A stretch of DNA of 64,000 nucleotides from Bimastos eiseni (lineage: Eukaryota; Annelida; Clitellata; Crassiclitellata; Lumbricidae). The translations under genes and the position numbers were made by a program. Within the stretch, counting starts at the first letter, position 1. Each line of letters begins with the position of its first letter. The stretch lies in contig OY365810.1 of the NCBI GenBank assembly GCA_959347315.1, positions 18,116,358-18,180,357 on the forward strand, read 5' to 3'. This document shows, one piece after another, positions 23,480 to 34,988 of this stretch. The notes under the pieces are model-generated. The model was given only the letters and a program-made list of their open reading frames with translations. It was not told the DNA's origin and searched no databases.

Positions 23480-24720
23480 GTGTGTAGGAATTGGAGTTTG
23501 AAGTTGGAGTTTAAGCAATTGTTAGAATGAATAGGATGTGCAAATGTATAAAACAGAAATGTGATGCACTGAAGCTGTTGCGTATTGGAGTTTGGTGTTG
23601 GAGTTGAAGGAATTGTTAGATTAAAGTGACTTTAAAAAATATATGAAACAGAAATTTGGTACAGGGAACCTGTTGTATATTGGAGTTTGGTGTTGAAGTT
23701 TAAGGAATTCTAGGATTGCACAGAATGTTAAAAATGTATGAAAAGGGTGAAATCGGTAGTTTGATGCATTGAACCTGTTGAATAATGAAGTTTGTTTTCG
23801 AAGCTTAAGAATTTGTTGAACGAAGAAGATATAAAAACATAGGTATAGACATATGTAGGGAATTGAAGTTTGAAGCATTTAAACTATTATGTATTGGAGT
23901 TTGGTGTTGGAGTTGAAGGAATTGTTAGATTAAGTAAGTGAGTAAGAAATCCAGTGGTTGGAATGTAAGAAAAGCCCATGGATGGAATACACCAAACAAA
24001 AGCATGTGGTGAGTAAGTAAGTAAGTAAGTAAGAAAACAAATGGTTGGAATGTAAGAAAAGCAGATGGCTGGAATACGGCCAAACACATACCGATGGTAA
24101 GTAAGTAAGTTAGTAAGAAAGCCGATAGCAATATTTGATAAGTAAGAGAAAAGGTTGACCGATGGAATATTCCAAACAAAGGCATTTAATGAGTAAGTAG
24201 GAAAGCCGATGGCGAAAAATCCATTGGTAAGTAAGTAAGAAACCCAATAGTTGGAATACATCGAACAAATACATTTGATAAGCAAGTAAGTTGATAGAAA
24301 AGTCGTTGGTTAGGGTATGAGAAACAAATACAGTTGGTAAATAAGTAAGAAAAGACGTTGGCTGGAGTATGAGAAATAAATGCCGATGGCGTGCAAGAGT
24401 TGAGATTCAATGACGGTTTTGCCCACAGTGTTGAAGTTTCAATGCCGTTGGTTTTACTGGTAATGGTAAAGTTTCAGCGCCGATGGGATACAAGAGTTGA
24501 GATTCAATGTTTTCATTGTCGTTGATTTTGCCGATAGTGTTGAAGTATCAAAGCCGTTGGTTTTACAAGTATTGTTAAAATTTCAATGCCGATGGTTTTA
24601 CCGATGGCATACAAGAGTTGAGATTCAATGGTGGTATTGCCGCAAGTGTAGAAATTTTAATGCCGATGGCTTACAAGGGTTGCATTTCACAGAAAGATTA
24701 TTGGTTGGAGAATGAGATTA
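23480..24720. repeat. Cluster of degenerate tandem repeats
   Basis: Three sub-blocks are visible. In 23485-23935 a roughly 94-111-bp repeat is marked by ATTGGAGTTTGGTGTTGGAG. In 23930-24390, GTAAGTAAGTAAGAAA motifs alternate with GGTTGGAATG and CCGATGG. In 24395-24680, a roughly 100-120-bp repeat is marked by TTGAGATTCAATG. The long minus-strand open frames across the block are low-complexity products of the GTAA repeat. Confidence 0.75.
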
Positions 24721-25282
24721 GGGTTGCAAGAACCAACTGAGGTGAAGTTTCAAAGTTTTAAATACCGAAACGGTATACATGCTAAGAGACAGTTTGAGAG
24801 GACAATTTGAGAGAGTCAGCTGCGGTCAGTTGCAGTCAGTTGCAGAGAAAGACATTCAAGTTCGGAAGGACGGTCGAGCTGAATTGTGCCGTTGATTTAG
24901 TCAAATCTGTATTTGAGTTGAGTTGGTGTTCGGCGATAATTCTGTTCATCTTTATGAATAAATACGAAGTTCGTAGAACGCTTGTCAGTCTGATCGTTGA
25001 AAAAAAACTGCGTCGCCAACATTGATAATAGCTCTTAACATTGCGCCAAAAAGCCACACTTACTCACCGGACTATCGAACTCGGGAAATCTGCTGAACCA
25101 CCTCCTGTGGTACCGGAAGTTTAGGGGAGGTGAACCGAACTCGCGACAGTTTGATACATGAGAAGTGAGGAGCAATCGATTTTGCCACAAATTGAAACGC
25201 AGACGTGGAATGAATAGCCACCCAGACGCCCCCCAATTTCGCGACAGTATTATATACAATTTCATCTTCCAAGCCCTCTATG

Positions 25283-26573
25283 CAGTGCTTAAAGTGTAAG
25301 AAAGAAGTGTCTGGACGCTAGGGGAGCCGTCCATAAATGACGTCACGCAATTTTGGACGATTTCTGACCCCTCCCCTCGTCACAAATGCCATATCCCCTC
25401 AAATATGACGTCACGTTAAAAGGCCCTGACCCCTCCCCAAAAAAATCAAACCAGATGTCCAGAATGTTATGCAAATTTTCTTATAACTGTAAAAAATTAA
25501 TTTTAACAAAAAATATTTCAGAGTATAATAGTAGAACGAAAAAACATGGAGAAATTAAGTAGCCTAAGATTACAATCTTATGCTTTCCTCAGGATGAAAG
25601 ACTATCATAATCATAGTTAGTGTTGTTTAATTGTGGTAACAACAGCTGCTAAGTAAGTGGAACTTGTTTAAATGTGTTTAAGTGTTTAATAAAATTAAGT
25701 ATTTTTATGTGATGATGTGACGTCACATTTTGTCGACCCCTCTCCCCATGTCCTCTCCCCTTGTCACACATCGTCACAAATTTGTGACACCTCCCCATAG
25801 GCGCGTGACGTCATTTATGGACGGCCCCTAATGTCAAAAAGTTAAGAACTAAAGATTGCAAAGGGAGAGCACCAACATATTAATTCGACTACAAATGGTT
25901 CGTGCACTGTGGTCCACTGTGTTCGTTAAAATAGAAGTTGGATTGGTGATATTAGTGATGCTGGATTAGAAGTTGAATGGGTGAACGAAATTCTTCCAAA
26001 ACATATGCTATTTAGATGAACATGATGCCTACAGAAATAAAAGTTGGATCACTGAAAAGAATATTTGCCTAAATAGAAGTTGAATTGACAAAAATGGTTT
26101 TGCTGAACCAGAATCTGGATTTGCAGACATCATTATTATCAATCCAATTTCTATTTAACTAAATAGGCCTACAATGGGTGAAAAATAGAATTTTTTATCA
26201 TTCGTTAGGCATTTTGTCCATCAACCATAATTTAGTCGTCAATTATTTTTTGGTGTAATATTTGTTGTAATTTAAAGCGTAGGCCTACAGATAATTGCTT
26301 TCCTTTTTGAAATTGTCGACAAGGGGCCAGAAGCGCCGGCATCGTTTTGAAAGTTGAAAAAATGAAGTTTGTAAACGCGCGAAGCGCGAATTTTTTTCCT
26401 CCTCTTTTTCCTGTTGATAATAACGTACGCATATAGAGGAATTCCACTGTTGCATGGACGATCATGGACGGGGTCCAGGCTCTGCTGACCAAATAAGTGG
26501 CAGGACGTCGTCCAGCTTCGAAAATAAGTACCTGGACGCCGTCCATGACCGTCCAGGCACACTTTAAGCCCTG
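25283..26573. mobile_element. hAT element, 1291 bp, hosting a nested MITE
   Basis: Ends are CAGTGCTTAAAGTGT on the left and CAGGGCTTAAAGTGTGCC read inward from the right, flanked by CCTCTATG (25275-25282) and TCTCTATG (26574-26581), a 7-of-8 target duplication. The right interior repeats GTCCATGACCGTCCAGG-type motifs. A 508-bp TA-flanked MITE is inserted 38 bp inside the left end. No transposase motif was recognised. Confidence 0.85.
25321..25828. mobile_element. MITE, 508 bp, TA target, TGACGTCA in both termini
   Basis: Terminal inverted repeats read GGGGAGCCGTCCATAAATGA and GGGGCCGTCCATAAATGA, both continuing CGTCACG. Both ends abut TA (25319-25320, 25829-25830). Subterminal DNA is rich in GTCACAAA and TGACGTCA. 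Inserted in the 25283-26573 hAT element, so younger than it. Confidence 0.88.
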
Positions 26574-26994
26574 TCTCTATGACATACAACTTGATACAAG
26601 CCGTTCACATCCAGACAAACCCCGCCTTCTTTGACACAGCATAAAGAGATTTATCGCCATAAATTATGTCCAACATTCCTTCGCCGTTTATAATTTAAAT
26701 CAGGGCGCAAAGACTACGCCAACATCTAATCCAATCGCTGTTTTATCTGCATACCGCAACAACCTCATGGCATACCGTCGATATACATTATACGTGGCTA
26801 TCTGGCCTGGAGAAGTACCGGCATGCTCTCTATCGGCCAGGAGATGTGCCGGTTTGGCATAGCGTTTCATACCGCCACACTTCAGGTCATGTATGAATCG
26901 TAGCGCTATAGGAACTTTTTCAGAATACGTGAGCATCCACGATATAATTCAACGCTCGAACTACAGTGTCAAGAATTAGTAGGCTATGCTTAAC
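26574..26994. other. Intergenic, no gene seen
   Basis: A minus-strand 78-codon open frame (26700-26936) has repeated GCCGG and GGTATGC motifs but no recognisable domain. Confidence 0.5.
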
Positions 26995-27277
26995 CATTGG
27001 CGGCTCAAGTTTTTTCCATCGGGAGGAGGGACAGAGGTCCCGGGAGGGGGCCAATTGGATACTCGAATTTGACGAAACTGAGTGACATCAACCAGATACA
27101 TGTATATATGCATTATAGAGGAACATGAATTCTTCATATCAACAAACTAGATATTTTTAAATAGAATGACTTTATTTAAAATAAAGCCTTAACTATGCAC
27201 ATTGCATACACTTAATGAAAAACAAGTTTACGATTGCCATGTCAAGAGTCAAACTGATCCATAAAGGCACCTATGGT

Positions 27278-29131
27278 CAGAGGCGCGTTTATAGAAAACG
27301 GGGCCCTAGGCGCAAACATTTAGGGGGCCCTTTGCATTTATACACTGAGTCTAAGGGGCTGCCTATAAATTACGTTGGAGGAGTCATACATCTGCGACGA
27401 TTTGTGACGAAGGGGAGGGAGTCTGAGATATGTGACGTCACGTCATCACATAAAATATCGAAATACGCAGCTCAATTTATTTTAAAATTTCACTAGATTA
27501 AACAGTGAGCCAGCTTCTGGTGGCGAAGAGGCTCCCAACACGCAGCCTTGGCTCTTAACCAACACTGCTAATCGAGCTGATTGATATTAACATTAACAAA
27601 GCAATTATGAATTACTACACTACACTACACTTGTCATGTGAGTGCTTAGCTGCAAAAATAGAGAATATAAATTACTATATCTAAAATATTTCATGCGTGA
27701 GACATGTTATTTTGTATGAAAGTTTTCATTCATTCGGTGGTCCCTTACCATCCCTGAAATTTTATTTTGTGCGAAATTTTTTCATTTGTTTTGTGGGCCT
27801 CTGAGACGTTATTTTGTATTTATGTTTTCATCACTTGGGGGCCTCCTGAGTTGTTATTTTGTATGAAATGTTTCCAATCATTTGGGTCCTCTCTGAGATG
27901 TCATGTTGTATTGTTGCGCAAACGCCCCTGCGCAACGGTCTCCCTCGAGCTTTCGCTGCTGAGCCGAATGGGGCCCGCAGCTAAAGCTCTCGATGTAATC
28001 GCTTGAGGCGCCACCTATTTTTCTATTGCATAGGTGACGCGTGAGCGGCCATTTTGTTGTGTTGAAATGGTCGAAGTTCTAGAAGGGTGGAAGTTAGCGA
28101 GTCGGTAAAAGTTCATTAAAAGGTCATATTCGCGATTAGTTCTGTGTAGAAAACTTAGCGAAATTGATAAGAGAAGTATTGCGACTTGCGTGGTGCAAGT
28201 GTCGTCTGAAAATTTCGAATGTGCACAAAAATAAATGTGATTTACTTTTGGCCAGAACTGGCGATAGCGCGAATGCATTGTAACTGACGGCATTCGGCTG
28301 GAGTACATTTTTATAGCGCTGTGCTAGGAAGAATAGATAACAAAGTAGCTAAGAAATTTGGTTAAAATCTGTCATTACCTAGCTATATAATTAGTGCAGT
28401 TTTTTAGGGGTTGTTTGATGTTTGGTAGATTATAAAATTCGTTTGTTTGTTGTATAATCGTGATTAATAAATGTAAGCCGCAGCGGGTAGCTGAGGATTA
28501 ATTGCCGTGAATAAAGATTGTTTGACTATTGAACATACAAATTCGTTAGACTTTAAAATAATTAAGGGGTCATAGTGAGGAGCCCTATGGAAGCGAAAAT
28601 AGATCAGTCTGCTCGTAAGGACCATACCAGCCCAGGTGCTTCATTTGCTCGGCAGATAATCGCCACCGTCAGCCCCGAGGTCACGGACATTATGTCAAAC
28701 CCAGTACGAGGTAATCCTGTGGTGCAAACTGGGGCCCTCACTATACCAAGAGCTGAGATAGCGCCGACGGGGGTGTATGGGCGAGAAGCCCTGACTTCGC
28801 GCTTGAGACGTAGTCGGCGACTGCAAGGGAAATGGCCCGTAGGCTATGCAGTAGGACCGGAAGTGGGATTAACCATTGTAACCTCGGAAGGCGTCCCCGA
28901 GCAGCCAGCAACCCCTAGGGGCGGTAAGTCTGACAGTATTTAATATTTTCATTCGTTTGGAGCCTCTGATATGTTATTTTTTATGAAATGTGTTCATTCA
29001 TTTGGGGGCTCCCGAAGCGTTATTCACATTAACTCACATTTTATATTTAATGTTTTCATCATTTGGGGGCCCCTTGATATTTGGGGGCCCTAGGCGCGCG
29101 CCTAGTGTGCCTAGAGGTAAACGCGCCACTA
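27278..29131. mobile_element. Nested hAT element, 1854 bp, GGGCCCTAGGCGC-type
   Basis: Perfect 8-bp target duplication CCTATGGT (27270-27277 and 29132-29139). Termini are CAGAGGCGCGTTTATA and, from the right, TAGTGGCGCGTTTACC. Both subterminal regions have GGGGCCCTAGGCGC. The interior is a roughly 46-bp tandem repeat (GGGCCTCTGAGATGTTATTT type, 27795-27910 and 28965-29080), split by the insertion at 27912-28935. A partial TGACGTCA-type MITE lies near 27352-27450. Confidence 0.85.
27912..28935 (+). mobile_element. LTR-like insertion, 1024 bp (TG...CA ends, 4-bp duplication)
   Basis: The insertion interrupts the tandem repeat of its host. It begins TGTTGCGCAAACGCCCCTG, ends GGTAAGTCTGACA, and is flanked by GTAT on both sides (27908-27911, 28936-28939). 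TG...CA termini and a 4-bp duplication suit a solo LTR or a short non-autonomous LTR element. An AATAAA lies near 28511. A 122-codon frame (28575-28943) crosses the right border, so its last codons belong to the host repeat. No gag or pol motif was recognised and no second LTR is visible. Strand is assigned from the polyadenylation signal and is tentative. Confidence 0.5.
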
Positions 29132-30012
29132 CCTATGGTAATTAAATGGACTCTGCACGAACATATTCAATCGACAACATTGTCAGACTTCTTAGACGAA
29201 TATCTGAGATAGCGATTTTTATATATGTTTTAATTAATTTCAGAGCAGAAAGGCTTTTCCGACAGGCTGTTGCTTTTACTGGTAAAACGGTGGCTATGTT
29301 CGACATTCTGTACATTTCATGAAAAGCAAGTTTGTATGGTCCCAGAAACAGTCAGAACTATAGTTGTGGTCATATTTGTTGCACATAAACTTGAATGCAT
29401 TAACAGCCCAACATGGGAAATTTCATGGTTGAGGTCTTCAGCATTGTTTACTGTCCTTACAAAAGTGCAAAAGACACAACATTATCATTATAATCACTTC
29501 AAGAAAGACATGTTTGGCATGAATGCCTGTCATGGCAATAAGTGAATGGTCCTAGAATCGTCACTCTAGTTCAGAAATTTGCTCCCTAAATGTGGCTTGT
29601 CTGTTCAGTTGAGAACATTGTCCCACAGTTTCATCAACTGCCGAGCTAGAAAAACGGACAGGCATTAAGCGGACAGTCGAACACGTTGCTTAGTTAATAC
29701 TGGGTCAATTTAACAATTCTTACTTTACTCTTCTGCCTTTACAAAGACCTCTGTTTCATCTCTATTTTCTTTGAAGGGGTACGTTTTATGTCTGAGAGCT
29801 GCAGACAATTCAACACTTGAAGACGAGCTGAATTATTACATTATTATAATGTGTACATACATAATGTCTGTTAATAATAACAAGCATCTAGCTTCAAACC
29901 TTCAACTGCTCTTTCAACATTTTCCCCATTAACATTCTCTAGCACATTATACCAACACATCTAATTAATCACTAATATTACGGCAAACAACAATACGGCA
30001 AGCCCATCTAGC

Positions 30013-31044
30013 AGCACCGTTAATATCGCGATAAAGTATCGCGATACTTTTGTCAGTATTGCAGCGAGTATCGCGATAGTTTTATTTTGCTGGTATCGCA
30101 TGTGTATCGCGATACCTATTTTTAGCCTGTCGGCGATACTCGATAACAATACTGTTTCTCTCTGAAATTTAGATGGTTTCTGAAAAGATAAGCGAAGTCA
30201 ATCGTTGTGCTTTGATAAATTTCGGCCTACATATACATGTATGGCTCCTTTCGGCCATATAAACCTTGGCGCAAATAGGTGGAATATTTTATAGACCTAA
30301 AATAGAAATGACTGTACAGTAGGCCTAAGTCCTTCTGCGTTCACTGGTAGAAGTGGCTTGATTAATTGACTTTAGAGTGCCTGCAAGGCTGCAATTTAGT
30401 TGATCTTGAAATGAATAGGACTGAAGAAACGAAGAATGCCTGTACGATATCAGAGCGTTGTGTTCGAGCTGAGTGCCTGAAGGCTAATTAAAAGACATTG
30501 TGATTGGCCCAAGCTGGTGCACATTCACAGGACTGGAAAGTCTCCATGTTTTTTTGTGTCAACAGTTTTTGGGCGATATTGAGGGACCAGAAAGTTTAGA
30601 TCCTTTTAAAAATAACAAGATGATTCGTCAACCTTTAGTCGTGAAGCCACATTTACGAATGACTACAACAAAATAAAAAAATTGCCGTTACAGGTTCAAC
30701 ACACCATATTTTCAAATAGAAGCAAAGTTAAAATTGGGGCGACACTGTGTTCAAGAGAAAAGCGTGTACATGAAAATTTGACGAGTCACCATTCCTCTTA
30801 TCTATATTCCTTGTTGTTGGCCCAAGCGATTCCTTAATGGGATGTTTTCAATAATTATCGGCGCATGAATTATAATTTATGCTAAGATCGACATCGGCAA
30901 GGATATTGAAAAGTTTTGGTAAAAGTATTGGTATTGCAATACTTTTCAGAAAATGTATCGGTATTAGTATCGCGATACTTTTAATTTGGAAGTATTGGTA
31001 TTGCTATTGCAATACTTTAAAAAAATATTGTTAACAACCCTGCT
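30013..31044. mobile_element. TIR element with ATCGCGATAC-rich ends (nested)
   Basis: Termini TAGCAGCACCGTTAATAT and, from the right, TAGCAGGGTTGTTAACAATA are related inverted repeats. Subterminal DNA at both ends carries many copies of TATCGCGATAC and related GTATTG motifs. No clear target duplication can be read (CATCTA against TATCTA at best). Probably a hAT-like non-autonomous element. Confidence 0.65.
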
Positions 31045-31061
31045 ATCTATACGGAGTCCTA

Positions 31062-32105
31062 AAGGGACATGAAAGAAGAATATTTTATATCGTGCACACC
31101 AGATACAAACTCGTGCGCACGTGATAACAGCTCGTTCCCACGACTTACTAAGTCGTGGGAACGAGTTAATATCTCGTGCGCACGACTTATTTGACCAATA
31201 GCAGGCCGACTTTTTTGTGACGTACACACACTTCTATTTTGGTATTTATGGGGAAACACATAGTTCTATAAACGAAACATGTTTAAGATAGAGTGATTGG
31301 AGCATTCCATTCTAAACTTAAATCCCACCTTTTAAAGAACTCTTACCCAGACTCATTACTTGACATGCCATCTGTCACGCGTCGACGAAAGCGATGCCCT
31401 ACTTAACAGTTACTCTGCCTCCCTGCTGACCTTCTGGAAACCGAACTCTGACCTCCCATGGAACTATCATTTGGACAACCCTTTCGATTTGACGCAGCGC
31501 TCGTGAATAAGCTAGTGCCCTGCGCATAGCTTTCAAGTGGCGCTTTAGAAGTCTGGGAGATTACGATTACTATTACTAGGGGTGTATAATATGTGGTGTG
31601 AAAGGCTTTGGCCTATAGGGAAGGCATTTTAAGCTACAATGTTAGTTGTGATGCCGTTTGTACCCTTGAGCGTGTGCCACACTGGGATATCACTCTGCGG
31701 GCGAATATGAAAGCGAAAATGAATATGATTTTAAGATTGACAGAGCTAAAATACTGACAATATCAGATAAAGTTATCCCCGCGATTTATCGTATGAGGTT
31801 TCGGAATTTGGGACGCTAAAACGACAAATCGCCCTTGTCCCATTTCAAACTACTTCGTTGCCAATTGTTGCAGCGACGCCATTATATCCCCGAAATAGAA
31901 GTTTGCTTACGTCACGGAAGTCGGTCTGCTATTGGTCAAAAAAGCGCACGACTTATTAAGACGAGGGAACGAGTTGTTATCTCGTGCGCACGACTTATTA
32001 AGTCGAGGGAACGAGTTAATAAGTCGTGCGCACGAGATATTAAGTCGAGGGATCGAGTTTGTATCTCGTGCGCACGAGCTACAATATTCTTCTTTCATGT
32101 CCCTT
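31062..32105. mobile_element. Foldback-type TIR element, 1044 bp, TA target
   Basis: Outer ends are identical over more than 20 bp (AAGGGACATGAAAGAAGAAT in both directions) and abut TA (31060-31061, 32106-32107). The arms extend about 180 bp on the left and 240 bp on the right. They share ACTCGTTCCC(A/T)CGACTTA and CTCGTGCGCACGAG motifs in tandem alternation, then GACCAATAGCAG(G/A)CCGACTT. A middle section contains a GCGCTTTAGAAG-family retroposon end (31340-31580), probably a later insertion. Confidence 0.85.
31340..31580 (+). mobile_element. Retroposon 3' end, GCGCTTTAGAAG family, copy 2
   Basis: Contains GTGAATAAGCTAGTGCCCTG, then GGCGCTTTAGAAGTCTGGGA, then an ATTACGATTACTATTAC tail. It shares order and spacing with copies at 20340 and 35150. 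Located between the two arms of the foldback element. Confidence 0.6.
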
Positions 32106-32129
32106 TAGGGGCTACGTACATCTAGTATC

Positions 32130-32565
32130 ACTGATCTGCTGGAATTGCCTCTCCGGATCCCTATAATATGTGCTTCATCCCATCTCTTATGCACAAGAGA
32201 ACTTGATGCAAAATCTCTAGCTTCTGGAATAGATTCATTAACTGAAATGACATTCAATTAAAGTGCATGGCAATGGAAATAAGTGGCCAGTGCTCTCCAA
32301 CTATCTTCCAACTGCTGGACACTTGCACCATCATAACCTTGACCAACTAAACCTAAACAGTTGTTTGCCCCAAATGACTTAAGAGCATCTAAAATAAGCC
32401 AAGACAATTACTTTGAATCTAATCCGATTCCATATTTGAAATCTAGTAAATATTCATTTGCTTTCTTGTTGGCAAAAAATTGTATTACAAAGAATAGCTC
32501 TTCCTGCGACAAATATCATTTGTCCCATCAACAAGGATTGAAACTACTATATAGACTCCTTGACC
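32130..32565 (-). pseudogene. hAT transposase remnant, ZMYM1/TTF-type
   Basis: Minus-strand frames read SILVDGTNDICRRKSYSL (the VSILVDETTD first-catalytic-Asp block, with Glu changed), then DALKSFGANNCLGLVGQGYD with GASV (the hAT GQGYDGAS signature). These are followed by ATYFHCHAL and then SIPEARDFASSSLVHKRWDE. The blocks are in the order of ZMYM1-like hAT transposases, but stops and frame changes separate them. The third catalytic residue and the dimerisation domain are missing. This supports hAT identity for the 26995-32856 insertion. Confidence 0.8.
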
Positions 32566-33479
32566 TCATCTTCTATCTGATCCTTGATCATATATATCAC
32601 TAAGTAAGTAAGTGATATTGTGAGAATGTTCAGGAAAAATAATTTCAGATTTCGCTATGCAAGTTAGTACTTTGTGCCTTTGAGAATGCCCCGATAAATT
32701 CTGAATTTCATCATGCATCATCCCTTAGCAAGTAAATATCAAATCTAAATGACAACATATTTCACAGCACATCGGGAAAAATCTGGGGGCCAGTGGGGCC
32801 ACAAGCTCAGTTGGGAAGCCCTTGACCCTCTGACTCCCCCTATAGAGCCACCACTGTGCTTAACTGAAGCGACGCAATAGAATTTGCATAATAGGGTCTA
32901 CATTGTAAATAGGTCTAATTCTCTTACACTAGTTGCTCTTAAAAGTGAGCCATTGCGAAGTTTAGAAGGTATCAGTTAAATAGTTCCTGTTTCAACCGAA
33001 CTGTTGATATTGTTTTGCCATTTACACTCGTTTTCATTGGTGAGTTTTTCCATTGATACGTCAGGTCAGCGTCTGATAGCACAGCAGAGTTTCGATGTAA
33101 AAGTTAGTCCTGTAACTCCTGATAGTCCTGAGTGCGTGAAGCAGACAGAAAAGCAGTCTGGCCTATACCGACTGCAGGGCGTGTCGAAGTGAGACGAATA
33201 GTTGCTGTTTTCTAGCATTCTTTGGATGGTAGAGTATAGCCTATATCATATAGAGCGCAGGGCCCTGCAATGCTTCGATCACGCCGGCTGCCGCCGCATG
33301 CTCGGCTCCAGCAGCGTCCATCCACCATTTCATTTTGCGAATAGAATTATTGCGTCCCTCTGTGGCTACTTTTCAGACAGGCAGTGTATACACACATAAT
33401 TATGCAGAATTACGCAGACATCGAACTCTTTCTACGTCTGGCTGCGTCTATCCGTCTGTCTGATCTATTTGATCCTCTC

Positions 33480-33755
33480 CTAAATGGTAGAAGACAATGA
33501 AAAGGTGAGCCTTGAGGCATCCATTGGTATATATATAGCGACGCAACAGGCTTAGCCTCGGCATATGATGATATGAGGGTAGGTGGCCGATCTTCTTCCT
33601 GATCTTCTCGTCTTTCCATTGCCGAATTGGCTACAGGCGCAGATGGAAACAGAAATCTCAGACCCAATATCCGCCCTGGTGATGGAGATTTGAACCACCG
33701 ACCCTTCGATTAACAGCCCAGCATGCTAGACAATCGAGCCCTCCTTTGTAAGATT
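33480..33755 (-). mobile_element. tRNA-derived SINE with Asn-tRNA-like head
   Basis: On the minus strand the head reads GGGCTCGATTGTCTAGCATG, CTGGGCTGTTAATCGAAGGG, GTCGGTGGTTCAAATC. This gives an A-box-like start, an anticodon loop CTGTTAA (GTT, Asn), and the B box GGTTCAAATCT. The body continues with ATATTGGGTCTGAG and downstream unassigned sequence. The lack of acceptor-stem pairing rules out a working tRNA gene. Confidence 0.65.
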
Positions 33756-34449
33756 GTTTCGCATCTCATAAAAAGTGTAAGGTAAACTTTCAAACGGGTC
33801 AAATTACCTTCCAAAATCAGTTTTCCTAACGCTGCTATTCAGCCTTGCCCAACTCCCAATATTCAACAGGTCAGGGTATTTCATGCCATAGTACCAAAAT
33901 TGGTCGCTTAGGCTACTACTTTAACTCTGAAAACAGTTTCGACGCCGAAGGGTAGTAGGCCTATATTAGAGGCCTTTTGCGCTGGAGGTGTAGGCCTATG
34001 TGTCGGCGGCAGAGGCAGAGGCAGAGTAACGTGACTGAGCGTGGGGATAACATGACTTGCACAGCGTACACTGCATGCGGTAGACTGACGCAATAACGAG
34101 GCCCACGTAGCCTGCCTATACGCTGATCTGACAATACTCAATGACTCTGCCTTCTCTCCATTTCGAAAGCGGTTCAGTAGCTGCGATCGAATACAGTGAT
34201 ATCAAGCGGATAAGAAGATAAGACTAGAGAAAGACGACGCGTACGGTGACTATCGTCCTGCCAAGTCAGATTACTAACTGAAACATCCCAGTTACAGGTT
34301 GGTCCATTCTAATTAACATGAATATTATATGATTTATGCTATGAAGTTGTTTGAGGTTGTTTGCGCCATGACTGCTTAGAAACTAGAGACGATCACCAGG
34401 TCCAATTGGCAATTGTATAAGCTTAATAAGAGGAAAATGATTCTGCATT

Positions 34450-34860
34450 CATTCATTCATTTCGGAAATACATATAGTGCCTCTTCAAGCAGACTACTCA
34501 GAGACGCTCCAAGCCAGGTTGTGGCCAATTAGTAAGGACTTTCGCATAAGGTAGTCACAAAAGCATGCGAAGCTGGACACATATTCCGAGGCAGTAAACC
34601 TAGTGCGAGCGGGAGTCCTTTCCAAGTGGGAACAGAGGCCTACCACTCGACGCCGTTTGATCGAAGATCGAACCTGAAAGACCAACATCACCCCTATCAT
34701 AAGAACGGGAGGCTACGCTAGAAACCGGATGACAGAGATCACTTAGGTAAGACGGAGCGCTTCCGACGAGGCACCTCTCTATACGAAACGCGCTGCGAGA
34801 CAGGAAGCCAGCGCAAGGCATCACGCACGTGGGCTACAACGGGCATTATTTTAAAAAAAA
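34450..34860 (-). pseudogene. CR1-like LINE 3' fragment
   Basis: Minus-strand frames resemble the ALRWLPV--R and CLVGSAPSYLSDLC blocks (LHWLPV--RI, CL-G-AP-YL--L) of CR1-type reverse transcriptase C termini, with frameshifts. The 3' UTR has the GCGTCTCTGAGTAGT signature shared with other copies in the window. Confidence 0.65.
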
Positions 34861-34988
34861 TGACCAATAAGCCTGGAAGCAGAGCGTACAGGGTGGCTCT
34901 CGTTCTGCCAAGTGACCCAAGTCAGAGTCCGAACAACAGTGATCGACCCTACACTATACATGTGATCGACCAACACCGCCGCCTAGCG

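Larger units (their letters stand above)
26995..32856. mobile_element. hAT element of 5.86 kb with multiple nested insertions
   Basis: The outer borders are supported by a perfect 8-bp target duplication TGCTTAAC (26987-26994 and 32857-32864). The termini are related inverted repeats, CATTGGCGGCTCAAG on the left and CAGTGGTGGCTCTATAG read inward from the right. A decayed hAT transposase (ZMYM1/TTF-type) lies on the minus strand near the right end. Nested inside are a second hAT (27278-29131) carrying an LTR-like insertion, a TIR element (30013-31044) and a foldback element (31062-32105). Removing these leaves about 1.9 kb, a plausible size for a decayed hAT. Confidence 0.82.

Noticed and set aside
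23887..24410. Minus-strand open frames with many Leu/Thr/Tyr residues, resembling membrane segments
   Set aside because: They come from GTAA-type tandem repeats (LLTYLLT on the complement), not from a membrane protein.
24730..25060. Solo LTR with AATAAA near 24955
   Set aside because: A polyadenylation-like signal and a run of A are present, but I could not find TG...CA borders or a target duplication.
28575..28943. 122-codon open frame as a host gene
   Set aside because: It crosses the right border of the TG...CA insertion into host repeat DNA, so the full frame is accidental. It is kept only as part of the LTR-like element.
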